Shown: piece after piece, positions 11,491-20,963 of the stretch
Layout of the letters: each line of letters opens with the position of its first letter
Numbering within the stretch: the stretch's first letter is position 1
Assembly: GCA_963210315.1 (NCBI GenBank)
Contig: OY723267.1
Location: 868,001-932,000, forward strand
From: Rhynchopus euleeides
Taxonomy: Eukaryota > Euglenozoa > Diplonemea > Diplonemida > Diplonemidae
DNA: 64,000 bases
Direction of reading: 5' to 3'
Notes under the pieces: model-generated
Databases searched by the model: none
Told to the model about the DNA's origin: nothing
Seen by the model: the letters and a program-made list of their open reading frames with translations, nothing else
Translations under genes and position numbers: made by a program

Positions 11491-12604
11491 TCACAGGTTG
11501 ACAGAGGGCAGGGGTGGCGGGGGCGGCGCCTCGATGCCATCGGCGGAAGGGGAGGATTCGAAGGCCGGCGGCACGCCCCTCGGAGGGGGAGGCGGCGGCT
11601 TGTCCCCGCGCTGCGGCGGGGGCGGGGGTGGCGGGTTCTCCTTGCGGGGGCGCTTGGTCTCCCGATCGGAGTCGCCGGACAGCAGGCCCATGCGGAACTT
11701 CCGGGGACGGTTCTCCGCCATCGGGACCTTGTCGTCCCCGAGCTCCTCGATCACATTCATCGCGAACCCGCGCCCCTGCCGCACCTCCGCCTTCGGCACA
11801 GACGGCTCCTCCGGCGGGGGGACGTAGGGTGGGGGCGGGGGGATCTCGTCAGCAGGTCGTTTCCGGTCCTGCTCGTCCAGGCTGAAGATGGCGTCCAGGT
11901 CTTCGTCAGCGCGCTGGCGCTGAACAACCTGGTCCTTCTCCTGCTGCAGCTTGCGCGCCTCTTCCTGAGGGGGGGGAGGAGAGAAGGGTGGGGAGGGAGG
12001 GAGAGAGAGAGAACAGTGTATGCCTCAAATAAAATTGTGAGGTTGCGTCCTTCGGGTTTTGCTGTCTCGTCGGGATCAGGGAGGCGCATACCTGCGTGAG
12101 GGCAAACCGGTGCTTCCATTTTTTCTTCTTGGAGTGTTCCACCACAATCGGCCCCAACAGCTCCACCGATTGGGGGGGCCTGTTCGGCCACTCTGAGATC
12201 ACCATAGTTCAGGAAAACCACGGAAGGCGGCGGCGGAGGGGGGGGCGCGGGTGGGACGCGGAGTGGGAAAAGCACCTCCCCACCCCCTCCCCCACACCCA
12301 CCCCCGCCCCCCCCCCCCCTGTGGGTGCCGCGGGCCCTCCCCCGTGCACCCCTCCCCTGCCCTGGGGCCCTGCGGGTGGCGCTGCAGTGTGGCAGTGTGG
12401 CGGTGTGACTTTGATATCCGCATCAGAAATGACGATTATGACACGACGGCTTTGTATTCCCACAACAAACCCCTGTCATAAACTCCGTCAAAATCCAGTC
12501 AAATCAGGTGGTCGACATCGAAAATATGAAGGGTGAGAGGGTGCGGGCGGGAGGGAATGGGGCACGAACTTTTTTTCACAGAGCATACCGTACCCGAGAG
12601 GCAT
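11491..12604 (-). CDS. small Pro-rich charged protein, three exons, unknown function
   Basis: Preferred model: exons 12604-12589 (ATG plus 13 nt), 12192-12092 and 11964-11491, giving 196 residues. Both donors read GTATGC. The acceptors are GATCTCAG and CCCCCCTCAG, and phases 1 and 0 join cleanly. Residue order: a short EWPNRPPQSVELLGPIVVEH start, a lysine patch (SKKKKWKHRFALTQ), a charged helix (EEARKLQQEKDQVVQRQRAD), an acidic DLDAIFSLDEQDR segment, a basic KRPRKE motif resembling a nuclear localisation signal, and several proline runs to the end. The conserved-looking part is the first about 90 residues. I do not recognise the family; a nuclear RNA- or chromatin-associated factor is only a guess. 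An alternative start at an in-frame ATG (12205) would drop the first tiny exon and give 195 residues. Confidence 0.6.
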
Positions 12605-13129
12605 GCAGACAAGAGAGAGGGAGGGGGGGGGGTATTGAAAATAGAAGTCGAAGGAAGCACAAGGATGTGAGAGAGAGAAGGGGGGGGGGAAGGGGAAGTA
12701 ACCCCCATCGTCCCAGGCATGGGAGACGGTGACTTCCCCCACTCCCCTTCATCCCACTTCCCGCCCCCCCCCCCCCTCCCCCCCCGGTGGCAAGGCAAAC
12801 CAAAGTACCCAATTATAATGCCCTTAGGAGCCGGTGCCATAGTTCTGAGGCACCCGGAAAATCATAAATACAGGAGAACATGCATGCCACCAAACAGCCA
12901 CATCACCGGGGGGGTGGGACCCGCTCTGGATAGAGAAAGATGCCCGGATCTCCTCTGTTGGGGGTCGGCAAAAAAAACGGCAGAAAAAAAGAGAAGGGCT
13001 GTTGTTTTGTGCGCTAAATCCGGGCAAAACAAAAAGCGACACCGCAGCCTGATGAGGATGTTGGATTTGTTGCCCCAAAGCGCTGCCGGCTATCTTTTTG
13101 GCACTGGAACAACACAAGCCGTCACCCCA
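12605..13129. other. intergenic, no gene seen
   Basis: This is the probable promoter region of the Pro-rich gene and 3' flank of the next minus-strand gene. It holds GA-rich tracts with G homopolymers near 12625 and 12680 and a C run near 12766. Nothing else was recognised. Confidence 0.4.
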
Positions 13130-14815
13130 TCACCACTCTCCGATTGCACGTGTGGTGCTGCGATGTCGCCACCACAGGGGTGCCTCGACTTCTCCTGAGG
13201 CGTAAGGCGCTTGCGACATGCTGTCGAGACGTGACAGCAGGGCATCGAGATGGCACTGCAGCGAAGAGGTGATGTCCTTATCGACGGCCTGCGTGGCACC
13301 GAGAACGCAGGCCGCCGCAACCGCAGCCTCGCGGGCCGCCTCCGCATTGCTGAGGAAAAGCACCCCGACGGATGCGGCGACGGCAGCCACCGCAGATGCC
13401 CCTGCGCACAGCATCACCACATCCTTCACAGCCCTGCGGTGCGCCGCTGTGGCGCACCTCTCCACACGCAGCCTCCCCCGCTGCGCAATCCCCACCAGCT
13501 CCCTCTTCAGGCGCCCCTCCTCAGCCCGATGCTCCTCCATCAGGGCAGCCTGGTCTGCACGCCGCCGCACCGCTGCCGATTTATACGCCACAATGCGGTC
13601 CACAGTCGCCCCCAGATGCTGCCGTGACCCACCCCCGCCCTTCCCCGGGAAGGCCCCCGCCACTCTACGCAGCGCCCACGCCAGGCTCGACATCGACTCC
13701 ATCTCATACCGCCCGACAGTCCAGAAGGAATACCGCGTATAGCTTGGGTGTAGCGACACCGCGCTGCCCCCCTGCTGGCATGTGATGTACTCCAGCTTTG
13801 GGGTGTACATCATGAGGCACTCCTCCCCTTGATACGACACGGAGACCAGCCGCACCTCCGCCTGAAACTGCGGGATCTGCTGGCAGGATATGCGCCACCA
13901 CATCGAGGGGAGAAGCTGTATCCTGAAGAGCTCTAGGCCTGACGGGCTCCGCCGCGTCGTGGAGAAGTGCGTCTGCTCGATGCACGTCAGATAGCAGCTG
14001 TCCAGCGAGGCGGAGCGGAAGTAGACTAACGCATCTGGGGCGGTGAGATCGGCGGCAAGCTGCATCTCTCCCCCGACACACGCCCCCTCCACGCCCTGGG
14101 AGTGGACAGCGACGCGCCACTCTGTGGTGTTGGGTGTGAGGTAGTCATCGATGGCACCGCCGAGGCCTTCCCGCCAGGCGCATGCGGACCGCCCCGACTT
14201 GAACCTATAGAGGGAGACGGAGCCGTTGCTGCAGCCGCGGAGGGCAGTGCCCTTCAGGCTCTTCGGCAGGATAAGCCACATCTCGCTGCGCGTCCTGACA
14301 AAGACAAACTCATACCCGGCGCGGGGGTGTGCGCCCTCCTCGCAGGCGCAGACGTCCCCCCCCACGACGCAGAGGAGCAGCCCCGAGGGGTATGCCTGTA
14401 TGGTGGCGGTATTGGCGTCGCCTGCCACGCGCTGCAGCACCCACATCTCGCCGCTGCTGCGGGTGACCCCGACGGCGGAGCCGGGTCCCCTTGAAACGAG
14501 GTTGAGGGGCTCCGCGCCGATCCACGTGTTGCATTCGATGGTGAGCATCCGGTTTGTCTCGGGGCAGCCGAGGTCTGCCCCGCGGCGTGCCCCGACAAGG
14601 TATTGCGTGCTGCGTGTGTTCATCACGGATTGCACCACCTTGGCGTCAGCCGTCTGCTCGTCGGCAGCAGCTGTGTAGTTCTCCGTGAGGCTGCCCAGGC
14701 TGTGCACCCCGCCGTGGTAGTTTGCAACGGCGGCGTGCAAGCGCTTGACGCACAGCGAGGGTGGGGGCGCCATGCCCCCCTGCCCATAAAGAGACCCTAC
14801 CGCAGGGCCTGCCAT
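13130..14815 (-). CDS. hypothetical protein with C-terminal membrane segment
   Basis: One long exon. The ATG at 14815 gives 561 residues; the frame stays open to another ATG at 14917. The stretch between reads as a pyrimidine tract ending CCCTCCCTCAG, so it may be an intron end and an upstream exon may exist. The N-terminal about 400 residues are Cys-rich with many aromatic residues and beta-like spacing (CNTWIG, MWVLQRV, CSNGSVSLYRFKSG, MWWRISCQQIP). Next come a helical, arginine-rich segment and a hydrophobic span (VVMLCAGASAVAAVAASVGVLFLS), then about 70 residues. NTT- and NYT-type glycosylation sites suggest a lumenal or extracellular N-terminal domain, although no signal peptide is seen. 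No family is recognised. Confidence 0.6.
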   Translation of the reverse strand: MAGPAVGSLYGQGGMAPPPSLCVKRLHAAVANYHGGVHSLGSLTENYTAAADEQTADAKVVQSVMNTRSTQYLVGARRGADLGCPETNRMLTIECNTWIGAEPLNLVSRGPGSAVGVTRSSGEMWVLQRVAGDANTATIQAYPSGLLLCVVGGDVCACEEGAHPRAGYEFVFVRTRSEMWLILPKSLKGTALRGCSNGSVSLYRFKSGRSACAWREGLGGAIDDYLTPNTTEWRVAVHSQGVEGACVGGEMQLAADLTAPDALVYFRSASLDSCYLTCIEQTHFSTTRRSPSGLELFRIQLLPSMWWRISCQQIPQFQAEVRLVSVSYQGEECLMMYTPKLEYITCQQGGSAVSLHPSYTRYSFWTVGRYEMESMSSLAWALRRVAGAFPGKGGGGSRQHLGATVDRIVAYKSAAVRRRADQAALMEEHRAEEGRLKRELVGIAQRGRLRVERCATAAHRRAVKDVVMLCAGASAVAAVAASVGVLFLSNAEAAREAAVAAACVLGATQAVDKDITSSLQCHLDALLSRLDSMSQAPYASGEVEAPLWWRHRSTTRAIGEW

Positions 14816-15485
14816 GTGCAGCACAGCATCACTCTCGCCCCTCCCTGCAGGCCTGCAGGCAAGGCCTCCTGAGGGAGGGACAAGTGGGGGTGGTGTGAAG
14901 CAGAAAATCGTATTCATTTCGCTTTATTACATACACCCTGTCCAGCAACTGCGGGAGAACAGTTCCGGACTTCTGTTCTCTTTGTTGCGCACACCACTCC
15001 GCGACTTCGCTACGCTTCGTCGCTCGAAGCGAGTAAAAGTAGAATTAAGAGAAGACACTTCTCGATGACGATCTCCTTTGCCTCGCTATGCAAGTTGTGT
15101 CGGGTGGGGGGGGTGGGGAGGTCGGGATGAGGGGGGGGGGGGGGGGTGACCGCATTGTCCGATCTACGATCTTACTTTTTCCTCCGGCTTATCGAGGAGG
15201 AGTGTGTGCCAGAGAGAGAGTGGGGGGGAGGGGGCGGGGTCATCTAAAAGGGTGCAGGTCGAGGGAGGGCATCTCGTGCACACGACACGTGAGGCTTCCC
15301 AGGGAGATGGCGGTAGGGAAGGTGGGTGAGGGGGTGGGGCTAAAGGAAGAGAGAGGGACCCAGGGAGTTCGCGCCCCTCCGAAAGCCCAAACACACGCGC
15401 CCCTGATGCCATCGAAAATTCTAATCGCCCTTCCTCCGTTTGTGTGGGGCTGCGGTATATTCTAAAGACAAAAAAAAACAGGACT
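14816..15485. other. intergenic upstream of the 13-15 kb gene
   Basis: Contains a possible extra 5' exon boundary (minus-strand GTATGT near 14930) and a G homopolymer near 15132. There is no other coding signal. The left end of the retrotransposon begins at about 15486. Confidence 0.35.
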
Positions 15486-15768
15486 AAACCAGACAAATGA
15501 ATCGCCCAACTGAATCGTGCTAGCTAAACTCCGGAGAGAAGTGTCTTTTTTCGTTGAACGCAGCCAAATATAAGGCCTAACCTGTTTTGGCGCACGGGTG
15601 TGATGACAAAAGGGAAAAGTGCTAGCACGAACATGATGTTGGTCTTCTGGTTATGTCTGGTTTCTTAGAACACTTAACGTGTATGCAAAAACCAGACAAA
15701 TGAATCGCCCAACTGAATCGTGCTAGCTAAACTCCGGAGAGAAGTGTCTTTTTTCGTTGAACGCAGCC
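15486..15768 (-). repeat. 3' split direct repeats B1-A2-B2
   Basis: B1 (15768-15689) and B2 (15565-15486) are 80-bp direct repeats starting, in element sense, GGCTGCGTTCAACG and ending in GTCTGGTTT. Between them lies A2 (15688-15566), the copy of the 5' terminal repeat A1. Confidence 0.9.
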
Positions 15769-15836
15769 CAACCCACAGGGACCGCGTAGCGGAAAGAAAG
15801 ACAAGGAATTGAAAGGGTACACCACACTTGAAATGT

Positions 15837-17633
15837 TTAACGCGATATGGCTGCAACCGCCGCGTATCTCGCAGGGAGGGGCGCCAGGGGGACAGGGCAC
15901 GGCGATGCCACAGTGCCTCGGGTAAACTCGTCTGCTCTCTGTGCATGCGTAGGCACCCACTGAGCGGAAACGGAGATGCCCGCACCGTCCGCGGTGTCAA
16001 ACAAGGCACACAACAAGTCATTCGCGAGGTAATTCTTGCTGTGGCCCTTGTTGATAGCTGCCACCGCTGCCGTGTTGTCCACCTGCAACCCCAACGCACA
16101 GCCCGGCCGCGTAGCGGCTGCGAGGCGTGTCGCCTGGAGCGCTGCGAAGAGCTCTTTGACATATATATGGTGGGCGAGGGGTTCATCAAAACAGCCCTGG
16201 ACAATCGGCTCGGGGTCTAACTCCAGAAGGGCTGCCCATTCTGTGTCGGAAGCGTCAGACCACGCCGTGACCGAGGGCCCCGAAGCCCCTGCCTCAACCC
16301 ACACATTCTGGCCCAGATCGGCCGAAATCAGAGAAAGATCAGCGAGAACAGAGGGGGGGATGTCGAGAGGGCGGTCCCACTGCTCCGGTTCCGCAACCAG
16401 CTTGGCCGCGGATCTCCTGAGGAAGGCGAGGGAGGCGCGGAAGTAGCAGAGACGCCTCTGCGTCGAGAACAGAAACCAAATCATACCGCCGAAAACCTTG
16501 TAGAACTCCCGGGAAGTAGCCCTGTTCTCGCGAACCGCCGCCACGGCCGCCGAGGCAAGGAATTTCGACACCCAATCGGGGTCCGACCTGAAGCGCTTAG
16601 GCGACGACTCCAGATCAAATTCCAACCCCAAGGCGATGAACCGCGACTGCGGTGTGCCGAACTCCGCACCCTCGTTGAGCTCGGCGCCCACCGACTCGGC
16701 CTTGCCGAGGAATCGGGCGTATCTCTCGGCTGCATCCTCCCGGCTATCTCCAACCACAAACCAGTTGTCCACCCAAGACAGCCCATCCTCCAGGGGGAGA
16801 AGCACGCGTGAGGCCCTCTGCGCGATGCACGGCGCCCAGCTCCAGCCCATGCACATCACCCGCAGCGAGGTGCGCCGAAACGGGCCCCGCTCCCCAGCCA
16901 GATTCACCCCGAAGAAGTCGCGGACCCCGTCCCCCAGGGGGAACTGGTAGAACCAGCTCTTCCCGTCAGCCTGCACCACGAATTCGGCCGCCAGGAACCT
17001 CCGGACCACCTCGTGGATCGACGGGAGGAGCATCGGTGGTGGGTCCCGCATCAGCCGGTTCAGCTTTCGCCCGTCGCATACCAAACGCAGCAGCCCGCTC
17101 TTTTTCTCCACGGTGAACGCCGGGAGGACCACCTTCGGCGCGTCTGCCAACCCCAGCACCCCCCACTCCGAGAGGTTATCCCAGTGCCGCAGCATGTGCC
17201 TCGAGGTCCCGCGCGAAAGAGGCCTGTCGCCCAGATCCACGCCCGGTCGCATGGCCCGCAGGAAAGCGCCCCGGTCCCGAATCACGTCGATAACCCCTGA
17301 CAGGATCCCCTCGGAATCCAAAGCCTCTAAGGCGTCGAGGTTCAGACGTGACGTCGATATGGGGGCCAGCTCCCCCGTGGGGCCACCCCGCGCCGAGGGC
17401 GGGCCAAGATGCCGCCCCTCCACCGTCACCCGCGCTTCCCTCGCGTACGTCGCGTTGACGTCCGGCGAGTAGGAGTCGTCGCCGACCCTCCGAGGAAGAG
17501 GAGGAGGAGGGGGCGGCCGTGGCGGCGGTGGAGGCGGAGGCGGAGGTGGAGGCGGTAGCGTGGGAGGCGGCCTGGGCCGAGGGGTCGCCGGCGGGGAAGG
17601 CGTGCCTGGGGGCTCGTACGCCACGCACGCCGT
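15837..17633 (-). CDS. reverse transcriptase / RNase H of the tyrosine-recombinase retrotransposon
   Basis: The reading frame ends at 15837. It is open well upstream across the recombinase gene, so I start it after the recombinase stop; the first ATG in frame is at 17252. A Pro-rich linker is followed by the RT domain: AFTVEKKSGLLRLVCDGRKLN, then VVQADGKSWFYQF with the first catalytic Asp, then LSWVDNWFVVGD (about 16753-16780) at the YxDD position. RNase H follows with TAWSDASDTEW (Asp), KELFAALQA (Glu), LQVDNTAAVAAINKG (Asp), and WVPTHAQRADEFTR, the C-terminal signature typical of DIRS-group RNase H. The second Asp of the RT box is Asn here. The frame lies -1 to the recombinase frame, so a -1 shift, re-initiation or splicing is needed if it is not started internally. 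No canonical slippery heptamer is obvious. Confidence 0.85.
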   Translation of the reverse strand, partial: TACVAYEPPGTPSPPATPRPRPPPTLPPPPPPPPPPPPRPPPPPPLPRRVGDDSYSPDVNATYAREARVTVEGRHLGPPSARGGPTGELAPISTSRLNLDALEALDSEGILSGVIDVIRDRGAFLRAMRPGVDLGDRPLSRGTSRHMLRHWDNLSEWGVLGLADAPKVVLPAFTVEKKSGLLRLVCDGRKLNRLMRDPPPMLLPSIHEVVRRFLAAEFVVQADGKSWFYQFPLGDGVRDFFGVNLAGERGPFRRTSLRVMCMGWSWAPCIAQRASRVLLPLEDGLSWVDNWFVVGDSREDAAERYARFLGKAESVGAELNEGAEFGTPQSRFIALGLEFDLESSPKRFRSDPDWVSKFLASAAVAAVRENRATSREFYKVFGGMIWFLFSTQRRLCYFRASLAFLRRSAAKLVAEPEQWDRPLDIPPSVLADLSLISADLGQNVWVEAGASGPSVTAWSDASDTEWAALLELDPEPIVQGCFDEPLAHHIYVKELFAALQATRLAAATRPGCALGLQVDNTAAVAAINKGHSKNYLANDLLCALFDTADGAGISVSAQWVPTHAQRADEFTRGTVASPCPVPLAPLPARYAAVAAISR

Positions 17634-17635
17634 CC

Positions 17636-18631
17636 TCAGGAGCTTCCCAGGGAAGGCAGGGCAAAGAGCGACCCCCGGGATAGCCCCCGGTCGAGCACCA
17701 TTGATGTGGAGGCCGTCTGCCTCGCCAGCTTCAGCTTCCCCGCCGGGAGGTACCTGGCCAGGGCGTCCAGGGAGCTGTGGCGGGACAGCTGCCGAAGCGA
17801 CTCCAGGCACAGCCCCTCTTGCAGGAGCTCCGCCAGAGCCCCCCGACGGAGGGAATGACCACTCAGCTCCGGGTCCTCCTTCTTCAGCGCCGCCACGATG
17901 CGCCGGTAGGTCGTGTCGACCACCAGCGCGCCCGCCGCCCGCCCCGAGATCGCCTCCCGCAGCACCTCCGTCCAGCACTCCGAGAGGAACAGGCCCGTCG
18001 TGACGCCCAGGCGGAACGGGTCGCTCTTCGTCTCCGCCCAGTTCACGGCGACAAACTCGCTCTGGAAAGCGATGTCCCCGCACTTCAGGCGCACCACGTC
18101 CGACACCCGCGCCGCCCCGCACCACCCCAGCACAATCGCGAGCTTCGTGTCGCGGTCGACGTCCTCCCGGCCCACCACTGCGGCCACCTGGGCGGATGCT
18201 GCTGGCTTCGCTTGGTGCTGCGGTCGGAGGGCCCCCAAGCGCTTCAGACCTCGCTTGAAGTCTTGGAGCAGCTGGGAGTCCACCACAACCCCCATGCGGC
18301 TCATCGCGGCGACCGCCCTCGATACGTACTGTAGGGCGGAGGAGGGCCGGAGTGGGGAGTCCGCTTCGGACATGAGCCTCTGCACCCAGTAAATGATGCA
18401 AAGGTCCCACGGCAAGAGCACACCCGTGGTCTGCTCCCACTCGTGCCGGAACTGGAGGAGTCGCCGGTGGGGCCCCTCGAGCCCCCTCCACGTCGACGGT
18501 GCCAACGCCTCCCCCAGCGTCTTCACCGCGCGCTTGGCGATCCGCTGTGCCTCTCTGGCGGTCAGCGGGTCCTCCTGTGCCCGTCTCCTTCCCACCCGCG
18601 CCGTGGAGAGCACCCCTATGCTCTCCAGCAT
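17636..18631 (-). CDS. tyrosine recombinase of the retrotransposon
   Basis: 331 residues from the ATG at 18631, 17 nt after the gag stop. The catalytic set is complete: Arg175 in GWCGAARVSDVVRLK, His259 and Arg262 in SGHSLRRGAL, His285 in LSRHSSLDALARYL, and the nucleophile Tyr294. The spacing matches phage-integrase-family recombinases of DIRS-group retrotransposons. The enzyme should join the circular double-stranded cDNA into the genome. The N-terminal about 140 residues are helical and resemble a SAM-like DNA-binding half. The gene sits between gag and RT, all in the same orientation, whereas most DIRS-group elements carry it last. It ends in the region where the RT frame becomes protein-like. 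Confidence 0.9.
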   Translation of the reverse strand: MLESIGVLSTARVGRRRAQEDPLTAREAQRIAKRAVKTLGEALAPSTWRGLEGPHRRLLQFRHEWEQTTGVLLPWDLCIIYWVQRLMSEADSPLRPSSALQYVSRAVAAMSRMGVVVDSQLLQDFKRGLKRLGALRPQHQAKPAASAQVAAVVGREDVDRDTKLAIVLGWCGAARVSDVVRLKCGDIAFQSEFVAVNWAETKSDPFRLGVTTGLFLSECWTEVLREAISGRAAGALVVDTTYRRIVAALKKEDPELSGHSLRRGALAELLQEGLCLESLRQLSRHSSLDALARYLPAGKLKLARQTASTSMVLDRGLSRGSLFALPSLGSS

Positions 18632-18648
18632 CGCCGTGAGGGGCGAGC

Positions 18649-19992
18649 TCACTGCCTGTGGCCCCCCCTCCTGCTCCGCTGGCTGGTGGGGTGGCCCTGC
18701 TGCGGCTGTGGCTGCGAGCTGCGTTGCTGTTGTTGTTGATGTTGATGCTGATGCTGTGGGTGGTGGACCTGGGGGGAGCGTGGCTGGCGGGCCCGTGCCT
18801 TCTCCTTTGCCGCCCGGAGGTACGGAGGAATCTCCGGCTTCCCGAAGAATTCCTCCTCCATCGCGGAGGCCGCCTCCCATCCGCCCCCCAACACGCCCTC
18901 GTTGAGGGCTTCCAGCCTGCAGAACTGGTTCTGCATCAGCCGGACCAGGAGGTCGTCGTAGTCCTCCGGCTCCTGCAGCGACGGCAGGCTCGTCATGATG
19001 AGGTTGATATCCCTCATCCGCGCCTGCGCCTCGTGGGCCTGCGGGCGCAGGGCACCCCCCGCCCGGGCCCCCAGCAGGGCGTCGTAGCGGCGCAGCTGGT
19101 GCAGGTGCACCAGCCCCAGCGTGGCCTCGTCCGCGTGCCACCACTCGTCCACGTCCAGGGGGTTGAGAGCCCCGGCGCCCCTGCGGCTGTCGCTGCTGCC
19201 GGCTACGCTGCCGGCCCCGTCCCGCTGCTCCGGCTTTCCGGCCCTCGGTGCTCCGGCGCCGGCTCCGGAGCCCGTCCCGTTTCCCCGCAGGCGGGCCAGC
19301 TCCGCCTGGAGGTCCGCCACCTCCCGCATCCGCCGCACCTCCTCCCGGAGGGAAGCCACCTCGTCCTGGGGGGCTGCAGCCCGGCTCGCACCTGCCTCAG
19401 CCCTTACCCTCGCGTGCTCCGCGAGGGCCGTCTCCCGCTGGGCCTTGGCCCGCTCCTCCATCACCAACGCGGCGTTCCGCGTCTTCTCCCTCTCAAGGGC
19501 CAGCTCCGCCTCGAGGCGGGCTCTCACCTCCGCGTGCCTGGCGGACTCCTCGGCGACCATGGCCCGCGCCTGCGCCTCCGTGACGGCGTTTGAGGCCGCC
19601 GCCTCCACCGACGCCACCTTCGAGTCCGACTCCGCCCCCGTCACCCGCTGTGCCGCAGCGGATTCCACCTTCGCCGCATGCGCCGCTGCATTCGCGGATG
19701 CGATGTGCATCCCCGCCGCCGCCTCCGCGTTGGCGGCCCTCGTAGCCGCCCCCGCCTCCACCCCCGCCGCGTGCACCCTCGCGTGCGCCTCCACCTGCGT
19801 GGCCCGGATGTCGGCCCCCGCGACCTCGCGAGTGGCCACCTCGCGGGCGTTGGCGGTGGTCACTGCCGCCAGCGCCTGCCCCATCGCCATCCCGAAGTCG
19901 CCCGCCGGGAGGGGGGCGGACAAGGCATCCGGGTTGCCCGCGCCGCGCCCCACTCCGGACAGCACCAGCTCCGAGTTCTGCACGCCAGGCAT
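18649..19992 (-). CDS. gag-like protein of the retrotransposon
   Basis: 447 residues from the ATG at 19992. The N-terminal half is a long Ala/Glu/Arg-rich coiled coil (repeating EAHARVHAAGVEAGAATRAA-type heptads). Then comes a globular part with ALNPLDVDEWWHADEATLGL and EDYDDLLVRLMQNQFCRLEA. The C-terminus is basic and low-complexity (His-Gln repeats, poly-Gln, SQRSRRGGHRQ). Its position as first frame, coiled coil and basic tail fit a nucleocapsid/assembly protein. There is no CCHC zinc knuckle, as in many DIRS-group gags. Its stop lies 17 nt before the recombinase ATG, suggesting termination-reinitiation or separate transcripts. Confidence 0.75.
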   Translation of the reverse strand: MPGVQNSELVLSGVGRGAGNPDALSAPLPAGDFGMAMGQALAAVTTANAREVATREVAGADIRATQVEAHARVHAAGVEAGAATRAANAEAAAGMHIASANAAAHAAKVESAAAQRVTGAESDSKVASVEAAASNAVTEAQARAMVAEESARHAEVRARLEAELALEREKTRNAALVMEERAKAQRETALAEHARVRAEAGASRAAAPQDEVASLREEVRRMREVADLQAELARLRGNGTGSGAGAGAPRAGKPEQRDGAGSVAGSSDSRRGAGALNPLDVDEWWHADEATLGLVHLHQLRRYDALLGARAGGALRPQAHEAQARMRDINLIMTSLPSLQEPEDYDDLLVRLMQNQFCRLEALNEGVLGGGWEAASAMEEEFFGKPEIPPYLRAAKEKARARQPRSPQVHHPQHQHQHQQQQQRSSQPQPQQGHPTSQRSRRGGHRQ

Positions 19993-20062
19993 CGGATATG
20001 TCGGGGGTTGAAGGGTGGAGTAAAGAGAAGGGAGTAGGTGGGAGTGTTGAACCACGAAAATA

Positions 20063-20204
20063 TTTTTCGTTGAACGCAGCCAAATATAAGGCCTAACCTG
20101 TTTTGGCGCACGGGTGTGATGACAAAAGGGAAAAGTGCTAGCACGAACATGATGTTGGTCTTCTGGTTATGTCTGGTTTCTTAGAACACTTAACGTGTAT
20201 GCAA
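20063..20204 (-). repeat. 5' split direct repeat A1
   Basis: A1 of the tyrosine-recombinase retrotransposon. It matches 15566-15688 plus the shared 18-bp junction motif. The element terminates at GCAA (20204), followed by a non-element A-rich tract. Confidence 0.9.
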
Positions 20205-20963
20205 GAAAAAAAATGAGGGGAAGAGAGTGCCGCTGTTGTGTCGGGGACACAAAGTTTTGCACACAGAGTCAAAAAGAAGAAGGCAAAAGAAACGCAAAAG
20301 AACTTTCGCATGCAGGCCTGTTTCTAAACCGGAGGGGTGTTCCCTCGGGTGTTCCCAATCTGGCTGGGCCAACTTCGAACAATTTGAACGGGCGGATCTT
20401 GCTGTTGGAAATCCTGACAACCAGGTGGGACAGATCCCGCAAACCCCGTCAGATCTCCAGAGTGACGCCACAAAACCCTTTCGCCTGCTTATTTCGTTTC
20501 TGATCTACTTGAAACCCCACCCCCTCTGGGGAAACGTCCCAGGGGGCTTCGGGACCTGGTGGCGTCGAGGGGTGGGGGGTGCGACGGGGGCAGAACCACG
20601 TCAAGACGAGATAAACGCGGTGGGGGTACGAGGGGGGCTCAAGACGAGATAAACGCGGGAAGCCGACCTTCCTCCTCATTCACACCGAGGAGTGCGCATG
20701 CAGTAGACCTGCATCAAGCGCAGGGGGTGGCTGATCCACGCTCGACACTACAAAAGAAACGGACCCACTGTGCGGGGTGGCAGGAGCAAAGGACTGAGGC
20801 ACACGCGAAACGGAACAGAACAGCTTTCTTCTTTGGGGGGCATGGCTAAAAATACCACACGACGAGGGAGGGAGGGGGGGGCGGGTTTTTCCGGCAGTGT
20901 TGCCTACTCACACACCCTCCCCTCCCATCCCCTCTGATAACAGCGTGGGTGTGCAAATCACCG
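20205..20963. other. intergenic, no gene seen
   Basis: This is the 3' flank of the kelch/p25-like gene. A short direct repeat 'caagacgagataaacgcg' occurs near 20601 and 20640. No coding or RNA signal was recognised. Confidence 0.4.

Larger units (their letters stand above)
15486..20204 (-). mobile_element. tyrosine-recombinase retrotransposon (DIRS/PAT/Ngaro type), apparently complete
   Basis: This 4.72-kb element is read on the minus strand. Its ends are split direct repeats in the order A1-ORFs-B1-A2-B2: A1 20204-20082, B1 15768-15689, A2 15688-15566, B2 15565-15486. A is about 123 bp and B 80 bp, and copies match essentially throughout. The motif TTTTCGTTGAACGCAGCC borders A and B at each junction. 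Split direct repeats of this kind define PAT/Ngaro-type elements, which integrate as circles by a tyrosine recombinase and make no target duplication; none is seen. Three open frames follow: gag-like, tyrosine recombinase, and RT/RNase H. None contains an internal stop, so the copy may be young or active. The gene order differs from the usual gag-RT-RH-YR. Confidence 0.9.

Noticed and set aside
17560..20011. Plus-strand frames of 150-310 codons across the retrotransposon.
   Set aside because: Antisense shadows of gag, recombinase and RT; no domains.
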